NCBI RefSeq assembly: GCF_029846235.1
Contig: NZ_JARVWP010000005.1
Span: 456,703 to 520,702, forward strand
Reading direction: 5' to 3'
Length of the DNA: 64,000 nt
Source: Bradyrhizobium sp. CER78
GTDB lineage: Bacteria > Pseudomonadota > Alphaproteobacteria > Rhizobiales > Xanthobacteraceae
The notes below the pieces were generated by a model. It did no database searches and was not told the origin of the DNA. It saw only the letters and a list, made by a program, of their open reading frames with translations. Shown one piece after another: positions 24,785 through 35,397 of this stretch. The translations under genes and the position numbers were made by a program. The number at the start of each line of letters is the position of its first letter. The first letter of the stretch is position 1.

Positions 24785-25379
24785 TCCGTTCTATCCCGTC
24801 GTCGACAGCGTCAAGTGGGTCGAGCGACTGACAAAGCTCGGCGTCGGCACCATCCAGCTGCGCGCCAAGGAGCTCGACGATGCCGAGGCGCTGCAGATCG
24901 TCAGCGACGCGCTGGCGGTGACGAAGGGCACGGGCACAAAGCTCGTCGTCAACGACTACTGGCGCGCGGCGATCGTCGCCGGCGCCGAGCATCTGCATCT
25001 CGGCCAGGAAGATCTGGCTGGCGCCGACCTCGGCGAGATCCGTAAAGCGCGGCTGACGCTTGGCGTCTCCACCCATGACGATGCCGAGCTTGCCACCGCG
25101 CTCGCCGCCAAGCCCGACTATGTCGCGCTCGGCCCGATCTTCTTCACCACGCTGAAGTCGATGCGGTTCGAGCCGCAGGGCATTCCGAAGATCACCGAGT
25201 GGAAGAAGCGGATCGGCTCAATCCCCCTTGTCGCGATCGGCGGCATCAAGTTCGAGCACGCCGCCGAGATCTTCGCCGCAGGCGCAGATTCGATCGCCGT
25301 CGTCAGTGACGTCACCCAGAACGCCGACCCCGACGCGCGGGTGCGGCAGTGGCTCGGCCTCCGTGCGGAGGCTGCGTGA
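24771..25379 (+). CDS. thiE: Thiamine phosphate synthase ThiE
   Basis: 202 residues. ThiE blocks present: GTIQLRAKE near the N-terminus, [46 protein letters not shown] and VAIGGI, then AVVSDVTQ. It couples hydroxymethylpyrimidine diphosphate and thiazole phosphate to thiamine phosphate. It starts inside the last codons of thiG, in another frame. A longer frame beginning at 24753 exists but ATG 24771 gives the usual length. Confidence 0.92.
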   Translation: MPYPDPFYPVVDSVKWVERLTKLGVGTIQLRAKELDDAEALQIVSDALAVTKGTGTKLVVNDYWRAAIVAGAEHLHLGQEDLAGADLGEIRKARLTLGVSTHDDAELATALAAKPDYVALGPIFFTTLKSMRFEPQGIPKITEWKKRIGSIPLVAIGGIKFEHAAEIFAAGADSIAVVSDVTQNADPDARVRQWLGLRAEAA

Positions 25380-25407
25380 TGCAAACTCTCGTTCCACACA
25401 CCCTGCC

Positions 25408-25506
25408 GTCATCGCCCGGCTTGACCGGGCGATCCAGTACGCCGCGGCTTCTCCGTATCCCATCGCGGCCTCTGGAATACTGGATCCCCGCTTTCGCGGG
25501 GATGAC
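25408..25506. repeat. 99-bp palindromic element, copy B (before thiC)
   Basis: Near-identical direct copy of the element at 23858-23956, in the gap between thiE and thiC. The two copies bracket thiG and thiE exactly. Confidence 0.9.
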
Positions 25507-25551
25507 AGCGGTAATTGTTTCTCGCGCAGCAATGCCAACGAATTGAAGTAA

Positions 25552-27462
<1,911 letters not shown>

Positions 27463-27520
27463 GGATGCGCCCTCTCCGCTCGTCATACGTGGCCTTGACC
27501 GGGCATCCGTCAAGAACGAA

Positions 27521-27549
27521 GAGGCCGGGCGAAAGCCCGGCCCTTTTTA
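27521..27549 (+). terminator. Rho-independent terminator of the thi operon
   Basis: Stem GGCCGGGC (27523-27530), tetraloop GAAA, GCCCGGCC (27535-27542), then CTTTTT. Confidence 0.93.
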
Positions 27550-27630
27550 CTTCTAGGCTTTGTACTCACATTGCGCGTACAAACTGGTCATTCCGCAAGG
27601 TCCAACCATCCTGCGGACTCCGGACGATTG

Positions 27631-28020
27631 TCAGCGAAGCCCGATGCAGTCGCCGATTTCCAATATCTCAAATCGCTCAGCGTAGATTCGTATGACGCTA
27701 GCTGTCGAAGACGTCTCCAGCCGGTAGCAGCGCAGCATATCCAGCGGCACACCGAGCGGCCTCCAGCGATCTCGAATCGAGATCAGACCTTGATCATCTT
27801 CGATCAACGAAGCGCCTGCGATTCGCTCTTCTGCGATGACGCCGAAGTTCATCTCAGCCTTCATGCCATAACAGTCGCGGAATAACAAAGCTGCTTGACG
27901 ACCATCAGGCCAGACTACTTGAAGCCGAACCTCATCCCGTGCTCCAGGACTGCGTCGATCTATCGACAGTTCCTGCAACTCGGCATCGTGCCACGGCAAA
28001 GAGTTAAAGCTATCGTTCAT
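27631..28020 (-). CDS. Hypothetical protein in AT-richer DNA
   Basis: 129 residues from ATG at 28020: begins MNDSFNSLPWHDAELQELSI. No signal or membrane segment. The WHDAELQ start followed by alternating strands resembles small immunity-type or YxiG-like proteins, but this is a weak impression. Codon use is less GC-biased than in the neighbours (codons such as TTA-, ATA- and AGA-type appear), which suggests transfer. It sits between the thi terminator and a palindromic repeat. Confidence 0.6.
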   Translation of the reverse strand: MNDSFNSLPWHDAELQELSIDRRSPGARDEVRLQVVWPDGRQAALLFRDCYGMKAEMNFGVIAEERIAGASLIEDDQGLISIRDRWRPLGVPLDMLRCYRLETSSTASVIRIYAERFEILEIGDCIGLR

Positions 28021-28129
28021 AGTCCAGCCCCGGATCCATTTCTTCGCAGTACGCGTAGTGCGCAGGGAACCATCCTACTACATGACGTTCCCCTAGCCGA
28101 TTAGGAAAGTGATTGCGCTGACTTTAATC

Positions 28130-28219
28130 CAGCAAGCGTAACCCGAATGAGCGGAGCGACATCCGGGGTTAGCATCAGTTCCGCATATCGCTCCGCTCAT
28201 GCAGGCTACGGGCTTGCTG
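28130..28219. repeat. REP-like palindromic element of about 90 bp
   Basis: Outer arms CAGCAAGC (28130-28137) and GCTTGCTG (28212-28219) enclose inner arms ATGAGCGGAGCGA and TCGCTCCGCTCAT. It abuts the stop of the VOC gene and may act as its 3' hairpin. Confidence 0.8.
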
Positions 28220-28645
28220 CTATGTCCGCTTCGCGTGCCACGCCTTGTGCACGAACTCAAGACGGTTGCCGTCGAAGTCGGCGACGTTCGCGGCGTAGTA
28301 GCCGGGGGCGAAGTAGGTGCGATCTGCCGGTTTCCCCTCGTCGGTGCCGCCGGCCTTGATTGCAGCTGCGTAGGCGGCGTCGACGAGCTCATTGCTGGCG
28401 CAGACGATCCCGAGGTACAGGCCGGTCTCGCCAGGCTTGCGTTGACGTAGCCAGATGCTTGACCCGACCGCCTTGCCGCTGCCGTAGGCGTCGTCAACAA
28501 TGCCGTAGAGATCAGGGACATCCTCCGGGCCAGAACGGGAGTCGTAATTGCCAAAGACCTTCCAGCCGAGCTGCTTCAGGGCTTCGGCGTAGAAGGCCAG
28601 TGACTTCTCGATGTTATTGACGGAAATGTAAACGTGATCGATCAT
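28220..28645 (-). CDS. VOC (glyoxalase/bleomycin-resistance) family protein
   Basis: 141 residues with the paired beta-alpha-beta layout. The N-terminal HVYISVNNIEKSLAFYAEALKQLGW carries the first metal-type histidine. The C-terminal YYAANVADFDGNRLEFV carries the second conserved strand with its glutamate. The substrate cannot be told. Its ATG overlaps the stop of the monooxygenase gene (ATGA), so the two are made together. VOC proteins beside oxygenases often handle reactive aldehydes or ring-cleavage products. Confidence 0.85.
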   Translation of the reverse strand: MIDHVYISVNNIEKSLAFYAEALKQLGWKVFGNYDSRSGPEDVPDLYGIVDDAYGSGKAVGSSIWLRQRKPGETGLYLGIVCASNELVDAAYAAAIKAGGTDEGKPADRTYFAPGYYAANVADFDGNRLEFVHKAWHAKRT

Positions 28646-30360
28646 TGGGCCGCCTTCCTGATGGACGGCATGCTTGTATTTTGCGTTAGCGAATTCGACA
28701 AGTCAGCGGCTGCCGCATGCACACCGCTTCGCGCCACCGCCCCAAACTCAATCTCCCGATACCCCTCCTCCGCCACGCCGTTGATGATCCCCAAGAACTT
28801 CGGCGTGCCGCCGTTGTAAACGAAGTAGCGCACCGTCCCCTCTTCGTGGCCGGGGACGTTGGAGTTGTAGCCGGTAAACCAGCCCTTGGCTTTGCGCATC
28901 AGCATGATCTCGTACATCTTGACGACATGCGCGGTCCAACGCTCTTGCGCTTCGAGCGTGGCGTCGGCGCGGGTCAGACCGCGGTCCCACATGTATTGCA
29001 GGAGGTTGGTGCACCAGTTGACGCCGTTCTCGATGCCGCGCGGGAAGTTCGTGGATGCGGACGCGCTTTGCGGGCCGGTCGGCATCAACAGGTTGGGGAA
29101 GCCGTGCACGAGCATGCCGAGGAAGGTCGACGGCGCCCGCTTCCATTTGTCGGCGAGCTTCTCGCCGCCGATGCCCCGGATGTCGATCAGATCATAGGCG
29201 CCGGTGATGGCGTCGAAGCCGGTGGCGTAGACGATGATGTCGAAGTCATAGTCGCGCGCCGTGGTGCGCAGGCCGGTCTCGGTGATCCGCACCAGCGGCG
29301 TCTCGCTGAGATCGACGAGATGGACGTTGTCACGGTTGTAGGCCTCGAAATACCGGGTCTCCAGCGGCAGGCGCTGCACGCCGAAGCCGTGATCCCTGGG
29401 GATCAGCTTTTCGGCGACCTTCGGATCGTTGACGCGCTGGCGAATGCGGCCGGCGATATATTCGGACAGCTCCGCGTTGGCGGCTTCATCCATGAAAATC
29501 TCGCGGAAATTCGCGAGCCAGATGCCGAAGCCGGGCTCGTCGTAGAGCTTGTCCCAGGTCTTGAGCCGCTCCTCGCGGCTCACCTCGTAGAAGCCGCGCT
29601 TGTCGGGGCCATGGACAAAGCTGCCCGGCGTCAGCGCGCAGGCGGCGAAAATCTCGTCATAGCGCGCGCGGATGTCGGCCATTTCAGCGTCCGATATCTC
29701 GCTGTTGTTGAGCGGCGCGCTCCAGTTCGGCCGGCGCTGGAACACCGTGAGCTCGCCGACCTTGTCGGCAATCTCGCCGATCAATTGGATGCCGGTGGCG
29801 CCGGTGCCGATCACCGCGACCTTTTTGCCGGCGAGATCGACCGGCTCGTGCGGCCAATAGTAGGTGTGGAAAGAAAGTCCCTTGAAGTCGTCGATCCCGG
29901 GCACCCGCGGCATGGTCGGCGCCGAGAGCAGCCCGATCCCCAGCACCACAAAGCGGCAGGTCAGCGTGCGGCCGTCACTGATCCCAAGCTGCCAGAGATC
30001 GCGCGCCTCGTCGAACTGCATGGCCTCGACCTTGCAATTGAACTGCATGTGCCGGCGCAGGTCGAACTTGTCGGCGACGTAATTGAGGTAGCGCAGATTC
30101 TCCGGCTGGCCGGAAAAGCGCTCCTTCCAGTGCCACTCGTCGAGCAGCTCGCGCGAGAACGAGAAGCCGTAGGTGTAGCTCTCCGAGTCGAAGCGGCAGC
30201 CGGGATAGCGGTTCCAGTACCAGGTGCCGCCGAGATCGGGCGCCGCTTCGAGCACGGTGGCGTCGATGCCGAGATCGGCGAGCCGCTTGATCTGGTAGAT
30301 GCCGGCGACGCCGGCGCCGACCACGATCACCTCGTAATGGGTTTTCGCCTCTCCCGTCAT
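28642..30360 (-). CDS. Baeyer-Villiger-type flavin monooxygenase
   Basis: 572 residues. The first FAD Rossmann motif is VVGAGVAG (13-20), then DLGGTWYWNRYPGCRFDSESY. The Baeyer-Villiger fingerprint is at 159-170 (FKGLSFHTYYWP), and the NADPH Rossmann motif is GTGATG (185-190). Length and blocks fit cyclohexanone/phenylacetone-type class B enzymes, which insert oxygen next to a ketone to give an ester or lactone. The natural substrate is unknown. It is followed by the VOC gene with a 4-bp overlap. The upstream region is short and holds no regulator. Confidence 0.9.
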   Translation of the reverse strand: MTGEAKTHYEVIVVGAGVAGIYQIKRLADLGIDATVLEAAPDLGGTWYWNRYPGCRFDSESYTYGFSFSRELLDEWHWKERFSGQPENLRYLNYVADKFDLRRHMQFNCKVEAMQFDEARDLWQLGISDGRTLTCRFVVLGIGLLSAPTMPRVPGIDDFKGLSFHTYYWPHEPVDLAGKKVAVIGTGATGIQLIGEIADKVGELTVFQRRPNWSAPLNNSEISDAEMADIRARYDEIFAACALTPGSFVHGPDKRGFYEVSREERLKTWDKLYDEPGFGIWLANFREIFMDEAANAELSEYIAGRIRQRVNDPKVAEKLIPRDHGFGVQRLPLETRYFEAYNRDNVHLVDLSETPLVRITETGLRTTARDYDFDIIVYATGFDAITGAYDLIDIRGIGGEKLADKWKRAPSTFLGMLVHGFPNLLMPTGPQSASASTNFPRGIENGVNWCTNLLQYMWDRGLTRADATLEAQERWTAHVVKMYEIMLMRKAKGWFTGYNSNVPGHEEGTVRYFVYNGGTPKFLGIINGVAEEGYREIEFGAVARSGVHAAAADLSNSLTQNTSMPSIRKAAQ

Positions 30361-30517
30361 TGTCAGCTCCCAAAATTCTTCTTGATCTGTTGGGCTGGAT
30401 TACAGACCCTTTTGCCTGATCAGGCAACCGGGGCGCGGCGCGCGCGACTTGCGTTGAGGCGCTGCCTGCACCACATCGATCACTGCATTTCAACGCGCGG
30501 AAATCTGGACGACCACC

Positions 30518-30913
30518 ATGACCGACAATCTCACCGGCGTCTGGGACGGCAGCTATATGCAGCCGAGCGGCATGGTCACGTTCCTGGCGACGCTGATCGA
30601 CGCCGGCGGCGCGCTGGGCGGCAGCGTGACCGAACCTTGCGTGATGCCGGGCTGCCCGCTCAGCACCCACAATGCCTCGCTTGCCGGTCACCGCTCCGGC
30701 AGCGCGGTCACCTTCGTCAAACGCTACGAGCCGCCGGGCTATGGCTATGACACCGTCCACTATGAAGGCGCGGTCAACGCCGACGCGACCGAGATCGACG
30801 GCCGCTGGAGCATCCGAGGCTCACGGTTTTCGGGAACGTTCTTGATGGTGCGTTCGACGGGACCGACACAAGCGGTGGCAGCCGAGGAAGAGGTTAAGGA
30901 GCCGGTGCGGTAG
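30518..30913 (+). CDS. Hypothetical protein, lipocalin-like size
   Basis: 131 residues. Begins MTDNLTGVWDGSYMQPSGMV, with repeated short strands (VTFLATLIDAGGALGGSVTE, VTFVKRYEPPG, IDGRWSIRGSRFSGTFLM). The pattern GVWDGSY ... GSRFSGTFLM suggests a small beta-barrel with no signal peptide. A weak ribosome site GGACGACC precedes it. It diverges from the monooxygenase gene and may share its regulation. No family recognised. Confidence 0.65.
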   Translation: MTDNLTGVWDGSYMQPSGMVTFLATLIDAGGALGGSVTEPCVMPGCPLSTHNASLAGHRSGSAVTFVKRYEPPGYGYDTVHYEGAVNADATEIDGRWSIRGSRFSGTFLMVRSTGPTQAVAAEEEVKEPVR

Positions 30914-30932
30914 AATAAGAGGCCTGCTTCAC

Positions 30933-31072
30933 CTCGCCCCGCGTGCGGGGAGAGGTCAGATCGCATCGGAGATGCGATCTGGGTGAGGGGGAGCCTCCGC
31001 AAGCGCAGCTATCACCGGATACGCGGAGACAGCCCCTCACCCCAACCCTCTCCCCGTAAGAACGGGGCGAGG
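30933..31072. repeat. Intergenic palindromic repeat, relative of 8930-9040
   Basis: Arms CTCGCCCCGCGTGCGGGGAG (30933 on) and its inverted counterpart ending at 31072, with an inner hairpin CAGATCGCATC/GATGCGATCTG. Same design and CCTCTCCCC core as the element at 8930-9040. Confidence 0.75.
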
Positions 31073-31148
31073 GAGCGCAGCGCCGTCGCGATCGCTATCC
31101 GACCTCATCTCATCACGCCTTGGGCCAGTCTCGCGCAGCCGCGCGAGC

Positions 31149-31694
31149 TCAGCCCAGCGACGCCAATTCACGCGCGAGGTTGGCGCGGGCGCGGCGGTCG
31201 TAGGTCGCGGCGAAACCGGGATCGGGGAAGATCACCGGGCGCTCGGCGAAGTGGCGAAGCACCTTGGCACGGCCGGCGCGGTAGTCGGCATCGCCGACAT
31301 GGATGAACTCCTGCCGGATCGCAGCCGCATAGGCATCGTAGCGCGCGGGCTCGGCGCCGAGGATGCAGAGGTCGATCGAGATCAGGATCGCACCGAGGCG
31401 ATCGCCGGCCTGCACATCGTGCGTCTTCGTCAACCGGATCAGGCGGCCGACCTCACGGCTGATCTCGGCGCGGACATGCCGTTCGGCGAGCTGCGCGCTG
31501 AGCTCTTCATTGTCGGGCCGGGTCGGATCGTAGACGACATCGTGCCACCAGATCGCCTCCGAGAGGATCTCGCGCTCGGCCGCCGAGAGGCCGTCGACGC
31601 GCGCGAGCGCCGCGAGGCAGTCCTCGATATGCGCGAGGTTGTGATAGTGGCGGCCCGCCGCCGTGTAGGCGGCGACCAATTCGTCGCGGTTCAT
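31149..31694 (-). CDS. HD-domain metal-dependent phosphohydrolase-like protein
   Basis: 181 residues from the ATG at 31694. The HD-type residues are seen in YHNLAHIEDCL, then WWHDVVYDPTRPDNEE, which gives the His-Asp pair, and a later aspartate in SIDLCILG. Rhizobial relatives are of unknown substrate; HD proteins cleave phosphate from nucleotides or similar. A longer frame upstream was rejected because it is hydrophilic antisense-like sequence. It diverges from the Mug-like glycosylase gene by 48 bp, so a shared promoter region is possible. Confidence 0.75.
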   Translation of the reverse strand: MNRDELVAAYTAAGRHYHNLAHIEDCLAALARVDGLSAAEREILSEAIWWHDVVYDPTRPDNEELSAQLAERHVRAEISREVGRLIRLTKTHDVQAGDRLGAILISIDLCILGAEPARYDAYAAAIRQEFIHVGDADYRAGRAKVLRHFAERPVIFPDPGFAATYDRRARANLARELASLG

Positions 31695-31742
31695 CGCCGA
31701 ATGATAGAACGACAGCGGCGGAAATGGTAGGCAGGAGACCGG

Positions 31743-32267
31743 ATGAGCGACTTGCGCGACACCAACCTTCACCGCCTCCCCGACCAGCTCCGCGCCAATC
31801 TGCGCCTTGTCTTTGTCGGCACCGCCGCGAGCACGCGCTCGGCAGCCGTCGGGCACTACTATGCGCATCCCGGCAACCGCTTCTGGCGTGCCTTGCACGA
31901 GACCGGCATCACGCCGCAGCGCTATCGGCCCGACCAGTTCGCAGCGCTGCTCGCACTCGGCATCGGCTTCACTGATCTCTCCAAGACCGGCGTCGGGATG
32001 GATCATGAGATCGCGCAGGGCTCGTTCGATGTGATCGGCTTCAAGGCAAAGATCGAGACGTTCCAGCCGAAGACAATCGCCTTCACCAGCAAGAAAGCGG
32101 CGAGCCTGTTCTACAGCAGGCCGACCAGCGCGCTTGCGCTGGGGCGACAGCCATCAACGAGCGGTTGCCCTGACGTATTCGTGCTGCCGTCGCCATCAGG
32201 CGCGGCTTCCAGGCATTGGAGTCTGCAGCCGTGGCGTGAGCTGGCCGATTGGATCACGAAAACGTAG
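31743..32267 (+). CDS. Mug/uracil-DNA-glycosylase superfamily protein
   Basis: 174 residues behind AGGAGACCGG. The motif FVGTAASTRSAAVGHYYAHP then NRFWRAL is the first active-site region, and LPSPSGAA is the second (substrate-binding loop). In E. coli Mug the first motif is GINPG with a catalytic Asn; here it is GTAAS, so the catalytic Asn may instead be the one in HPGNRFW, as in hypoxanthine-DNA glycosylases. It would remove mispaired or deaminated bases from DNA. Confidence 0.82.
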   Translation: MSDLRDTNLHRLPDQLRANLRLVFVGTAASTRSAAVGHYYAHPGNRFWRALHETGITPQRYRPDQFAALLALGIGFTDLSKTGVGMDHEIAQGSFDVIGFKAKIETFQPKTIAFTSKKAASLFYSRPTSALALGRQPSTSGCPDVFVLPSPSGAASRHWSLQPWRELADWITKT

Positions 32268-32551
32268 GGCAACCGTGCCTATTCATCGCGTTGCCGTTCC
32301 TTCCCCGCAAGCGCAAGGCAATCGCATATGGCTACGGCCACGTCCCATCGCGCGCGGAGATGGCACACCTGAAAAATTTCCGAATAATAGAATTATGCCG
32401 CTGATTTGCCCGACATGTCAAGTTGCCGTGTCGAACGTCGGCACGCCGCCGGCTACTTTGCATGGGGTTGTTTTCGAGATTTTGGCAGTGCGCCCTGCGG
32501 AGGCTATATGCGATGGCCTTGCCTCAGGCGGGGGGTGAAGAGAACCCCCAC

Positions 32552-32986
32552 CTACTCCTTCAACGTGATCGCGAGCCCGCTGAGGTCGACATTGGCCATC
32601 AGCCCGATCTGCTTGCCGCTCAGTTCGAGCACCGCGCCGTTCTGGTTGGTCAATAGGATGCCGCGCACGCCGGCGCCGAGCGCAACGCCCATGCCCGCCG
32701 CTGCGTAGACGCCGGCGATGTCCTGGGCGCGGCGGATATTGCGCACCCGGCCCTGCAACGTGGTCTGGGAGCCGCCGAACACGAGGCCGTAGTCCAGCCC
32801 GCCGGCGGTGAGGCCGTAGGTCTGGCCATGGAAGGTCAGCACGCCCTTGCCGGCCGAGCCGCCGAAGATCCAGCCGCCCTTGAAGATCACGAGCGTCACC
32901 GCGCCCTCGTCAGCCAGGGCGGCGGACGATCCGGTGAGCAGCGCCAGTGCGAACAGCACGGCGCGGGCGGCGGATGACAGTCTCAT
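32552..32986 (-). CDS. Exported glycine-rich protein of unknown function
   Basis: 144 residues. Signal peptide 1-25 (ending SAALA-DEGAV). The mature part is rich in glycine and aliphatic residues with a repeating hairpin rhythm (VIFKGGWIFGGSAGKGVLTFHG, YGLTAGGLDYGLVFGGSQTT, AAAGMGVALGAGVRGILLT). This looks like a small beta-structured envelope or surface protein. The ATG at 32986 follows GGAGAACCCCC. No cysteine. Family not recognised. Confidence 0.7.
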   Translation of the reverse strand: MRLSSAARAVLFALALLTGSSAALADEGAVTLVIFKGGWIFGGSAGKGVLTFHGQTYGLTAGGLDYGLVFGGSQTTLQGRVRNIRRAQDIAGVYAAAGMGVALGAGVRGILLTNQNGAVLELSGKQIGLMANVDLSGLAITLKE

Positions 32987-33200
32987 GGGGGTTCTCCGGA
33001 CGAAGTGAGGGCGAGACGCGAATCGCGGCAATCCAGCCGACGGGCAGGCATCGTTGAAACGCCTGCGAAACATGCGGGATTGCGCTTGTTCCTGATCCCG
33101 CGAAGTCTATCATCGGCCGTGCAGCCGCGCGACGTTGGCGCATGCGCGCGGACCGCTTTGCCGGATCGCTGAGGAGTTTGCGCAACAGGGATCTGCACAG

Positions 33201-33626
33201 ATGCACGATTTCACCCCAATTTCCGGCTTCGCCGGCGGCGCGCTGATCGGCCTCGCCGCGGCGCTGCTGATGCTGCTGACCGGACGAATCGCAGGGGTCA
33301 CCGGCATCGTCGGCGGCCTGCTCCAGCCCGATACCGCCGACCGCTCTTGGCGCATCGCGTTCATCTTGGGGCTGATCGCGGCGCCCTTGATTGCAGCGCT
33401 GTTCGGTGCCCCGCTGCCGCGGCCGGCGATGAACGGAAGCCTCGTCGTGATCGCGATCGCGGGCCTTCTGGTCGGGTTCGGCACCCGCATGGGCAATGGC
33501 TGCACGTCGGGCCACGGCGTCTGCGGCTTCGCCCGGCTGTCCGGCCGCTCGATCGTGGCGACGTTCATCTTCATGACGGCGGCGATCGCGACGGTTGCGA
33601 TCGCAAGACACGTGATCGGAGGCTAG
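33201..33626 (+). CDS. YeeE/YedE-family transporter, first half
   Basis: 141 residues with four membrane segments. The signature GFGTRMGNGCTSGHGVCG near residues 92-110 carries the cysteine of YeeE-type sulfur (thiosulfate) transporters. It pairs with the next gene, which has the second half. Together they make a bipartite YeeE. The start was set at ATG 33201, where the hydrophobic part begins. Confidence 0.85.
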   Translation: MHDFTPISGFAGGALIGLAAALLMLLTGRIAGVTGIVGGLLQPDTADRSWRIAFILGLIAAPLIAALFGAPLPRPAMNGSLVVIAIAGLLVGFGTRMGNGCTSGHGVCGFARLSGRSIVATFIFMTAAIATVAIARHVIGG

Positions 33627-33628
33627 CG

Positions 33629-34108
33629 ATGCCCGTTCTCGCAAGCTTCATCTGCGGCCTGATCTTCGGCGCGGGCCTTTTGATCTCCGGCATGACCGAT
33701 CCGCAGAAGGTGCTCGGCTTCCTCGATCTGTTCGGCGCCTGGGACGCGACGCTCGCCTTCGTGATGGCGGGCGCCGTCGCGGTCGCGGCGTCAGGCTTTG
33801 CGATCGCGCAGCGCCGCGCTGCGCCCACCTTCTCGGCACGCTTCCTGTGGCCCGACCGCAACGACATCGATGCGCCGCTGGTCGGTGGCGCCATCCTGTT
33901 CGGCATCGGCTGGGGCCTCGCCGGCATCTGCCCCGGCCCCGCGCTGGTCAATCTCGCCGGCCTTTCGTTGCCGATCGTGGTGTTCGTCGTCGCGATGCTG
34001 GCGGGCATGATCGGCCAGAACCTGTTCGGCAAGAATCTCTGGCGCCCGCGCACAATGGCGCCGGGCGCCGCCGAAACCGCTTCCCTTCCATCTCGCGCAG
34101 ACGGGTGA
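33629..34108 (+). CDS. YeeE/YedE-like transporter, second half (DUF6691)
   Basis: 159 residues starting MPVLASFICGLIFGAGLLIS after a GGAGG ribosome site that overlaps the stop of the first half. It has about four membrane segments and FGIGWGLAGICPGPALV, the second conserved cysteine block. Two-gene YeeE systems of this kind often accompany sulfide or thiosulfate metabolism. The TauE-type exporter at 4148 is far away, so there is no shared cluster. It ends 4 bp before the RidA-type gene. Confidence 0.82.
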   Translation: MPVLASFICGLIFGAGLLISGMTDPQKVLGFLDLFGAWDATLAFVMAGAVAVAASGFAIAQRRAAPTFSARFLWPDRNDIDAPLVGGAILFGIGWGLAGICPGPALVNLAGLSLPIVVFVVAMLAGMIGQNLFGKNLWRPRTMAPGAAETASLPSRADG

Positions 34109-34111
34109 CAC

Positions 34112-34498
34112 ATGACAGCGATCAAGCACTTCCCACCTCCGCCCGGCATCCAGGCGCCGCCGCTCTCGTTCGGCGCCCGCGTCGGCGATCTCTTGTTCAT
34201 CTCGGGCATTCCCGGCTTCGACGCCAACCGCGAATTACCCGACGGTTTCGAGGCGCAGTTCGCCAATGTCGTGACCAATATCAAGCGCGTGCTGAATGAG
34301 GCGGGCGCGACGATGCGCGATCTCGTCAAGGTCAACGTGCTGCTGACGCGCGCCAGCGACGTCGCCGCGATGAACGCGCTCTATGCCGGCGCGTTCGGCC
34401 CCGCGCCCTATCCCGCACGCACCACCTGCGTCGTGGTGGCGCTGCCCAATCCGAAGATGCTGATCGAGATCGAGGGCGTGGCGTCAGTGAAGGGGTGA
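34112..34498 (+). CDS. RidA/YjgF-family deaminase
   Basis: 128 residues. The block YPARTTCVVVALPNPKMLIEIEGVA has the conserved arginine of RidA proteins that hydrolyse reactive enamine/imine intermediates. GDLLFISGIPGFDANRELPDG is the usual first block, with an extended N-terminus (HFPPPPGIQAPP). It is the last gene of the YeeE pair's operon by spacing (4 bp), though a functional link is not obvious. Confidence 0.88.
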   Translation: MTAIKHFPPPPGIQAPPLSFGARVGDLLFISGIPGFDANRELPDGFEAQFANVVTNIKRVLNEAGATMRDLVKVNVLLTRASDVAAMNALYAGAFGPAPYPARTTCVVVALPNPKMLIEIEGVASVKG

Positions 34499-34573
34499 CA
34501 GAGAGGCGAGAACGACGATGTGGAGAAACATAGGCCGATATCTCACCGCGCATTACGCGGCTTCAGCCGGCCG

Positions 34574-35335
34574 CTAGAACAACGACCCCTGCCCGTCATC
34601 CTCGCGCGGCGTCACCTTGCGCGGTGCTACCTTCTTCGCCGCCGGCGCATCCTCCGCCGCGATCTCTTCCGCGGTCATCGGCAGCAGCAATTGCGCATCG
34701 TCATTGGCGACGGCATTGACGCGCATCGTCACCTGGTGCCAGGCGAACTCGCCGGCATCGGGCCCTTTCAGCATCGGCATCACGTCGTCGACATCGTTGG
34801 GCAGGCAGTCGAGCCAGCGCGCGAACTGCTCGGGCCGGATCGTGACGGGCACGCGGTGATGCAGTTGCGCAAGATCGGGGCTCGCCGGCGCGGTGACGAT
34901 AGCGACCGTGTCCTGCTCTTCGCCGTTCGGCCCCATCCAGGTCTCGGCGAGCGCGGCGAAGGCGAGCGGGTGGCCGTCGCGGCGATGGATGAAGAACGGC
35001 CGCTTGCGGCCGCCGGCATCCTGCCATTCGTAATAGCCGTCGGCCGGGATCAGCGCGCGGCGCCGCTTGATCGCGTTCTTGAAGGCGGGCTTTTCCCGCA
35101 CCGTCTCGGAGCGCGCGTTGATCAGCAGCGAGAACGTGCGGGGGTCCTTGACCCAGGACGGGATCAGGCCCCAGCGCATCAATTGAAAATGCCGGCCGCC
35201 ATTCTGCAGCAGCACCACCGGGATCGGCTGGGTCGGCGCAACATTATACTGCGGCGGAAAATTCGGCTGCTCGATGTAGCCGAACATTTCGCGCAAAGCC
35301 GCCGGCGGCGAGGTAATGACAAAGCGTCCGCACAT
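34574..35335 (-). CDS. SRAP-domain protein (YedK/HMCES), abasic-site protector
   Basis: 253 residues. It starts MCGRFVIT, so Cys2 becomes the catalytic N-terminal residue after methionine removal. NVAPTQ, ARSETVREKPAF, GYYEW and the HHRVP histidine complete the active site. SRAP proteins form a covalent link to abasic sites in single-stranded DNA. A low-complexity tail (AAKKVAPRKVTPREDD) with a GSLF end follows the domain. It is a single gene with no SOS box that I could identify by eye. Confidence 0.92.
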   Translation of the reverse strand: MCGRFVITSPPAALREMFGYIEQPNFPPQYNVAPTQPIPVVLLQNGGRHFQLMRWGLIPSWVKDPRTFSLLINARSETVREKPAFKNAIKRRRALIPADGYYEWQDAGGRKRPFFIHRRDGHPLAFAALAETWMGPNGEEQDTVAIVTAPASPDLAQLHHRVPVTIRPEQFARWLDCLPNDVDDVMPMLKGPDAGEFAWHQVTMRVNAVANDDAQLLLPMTAEEIAAEDAPAAKKVAPRKVTPREDDGQGSLF

Positions 35336-35397
35336 ATCCCGTCCAGAGTGGTATCCGTTTATTCAGCCTTAACTTGGACCGTTAAAGACTGCGACCA

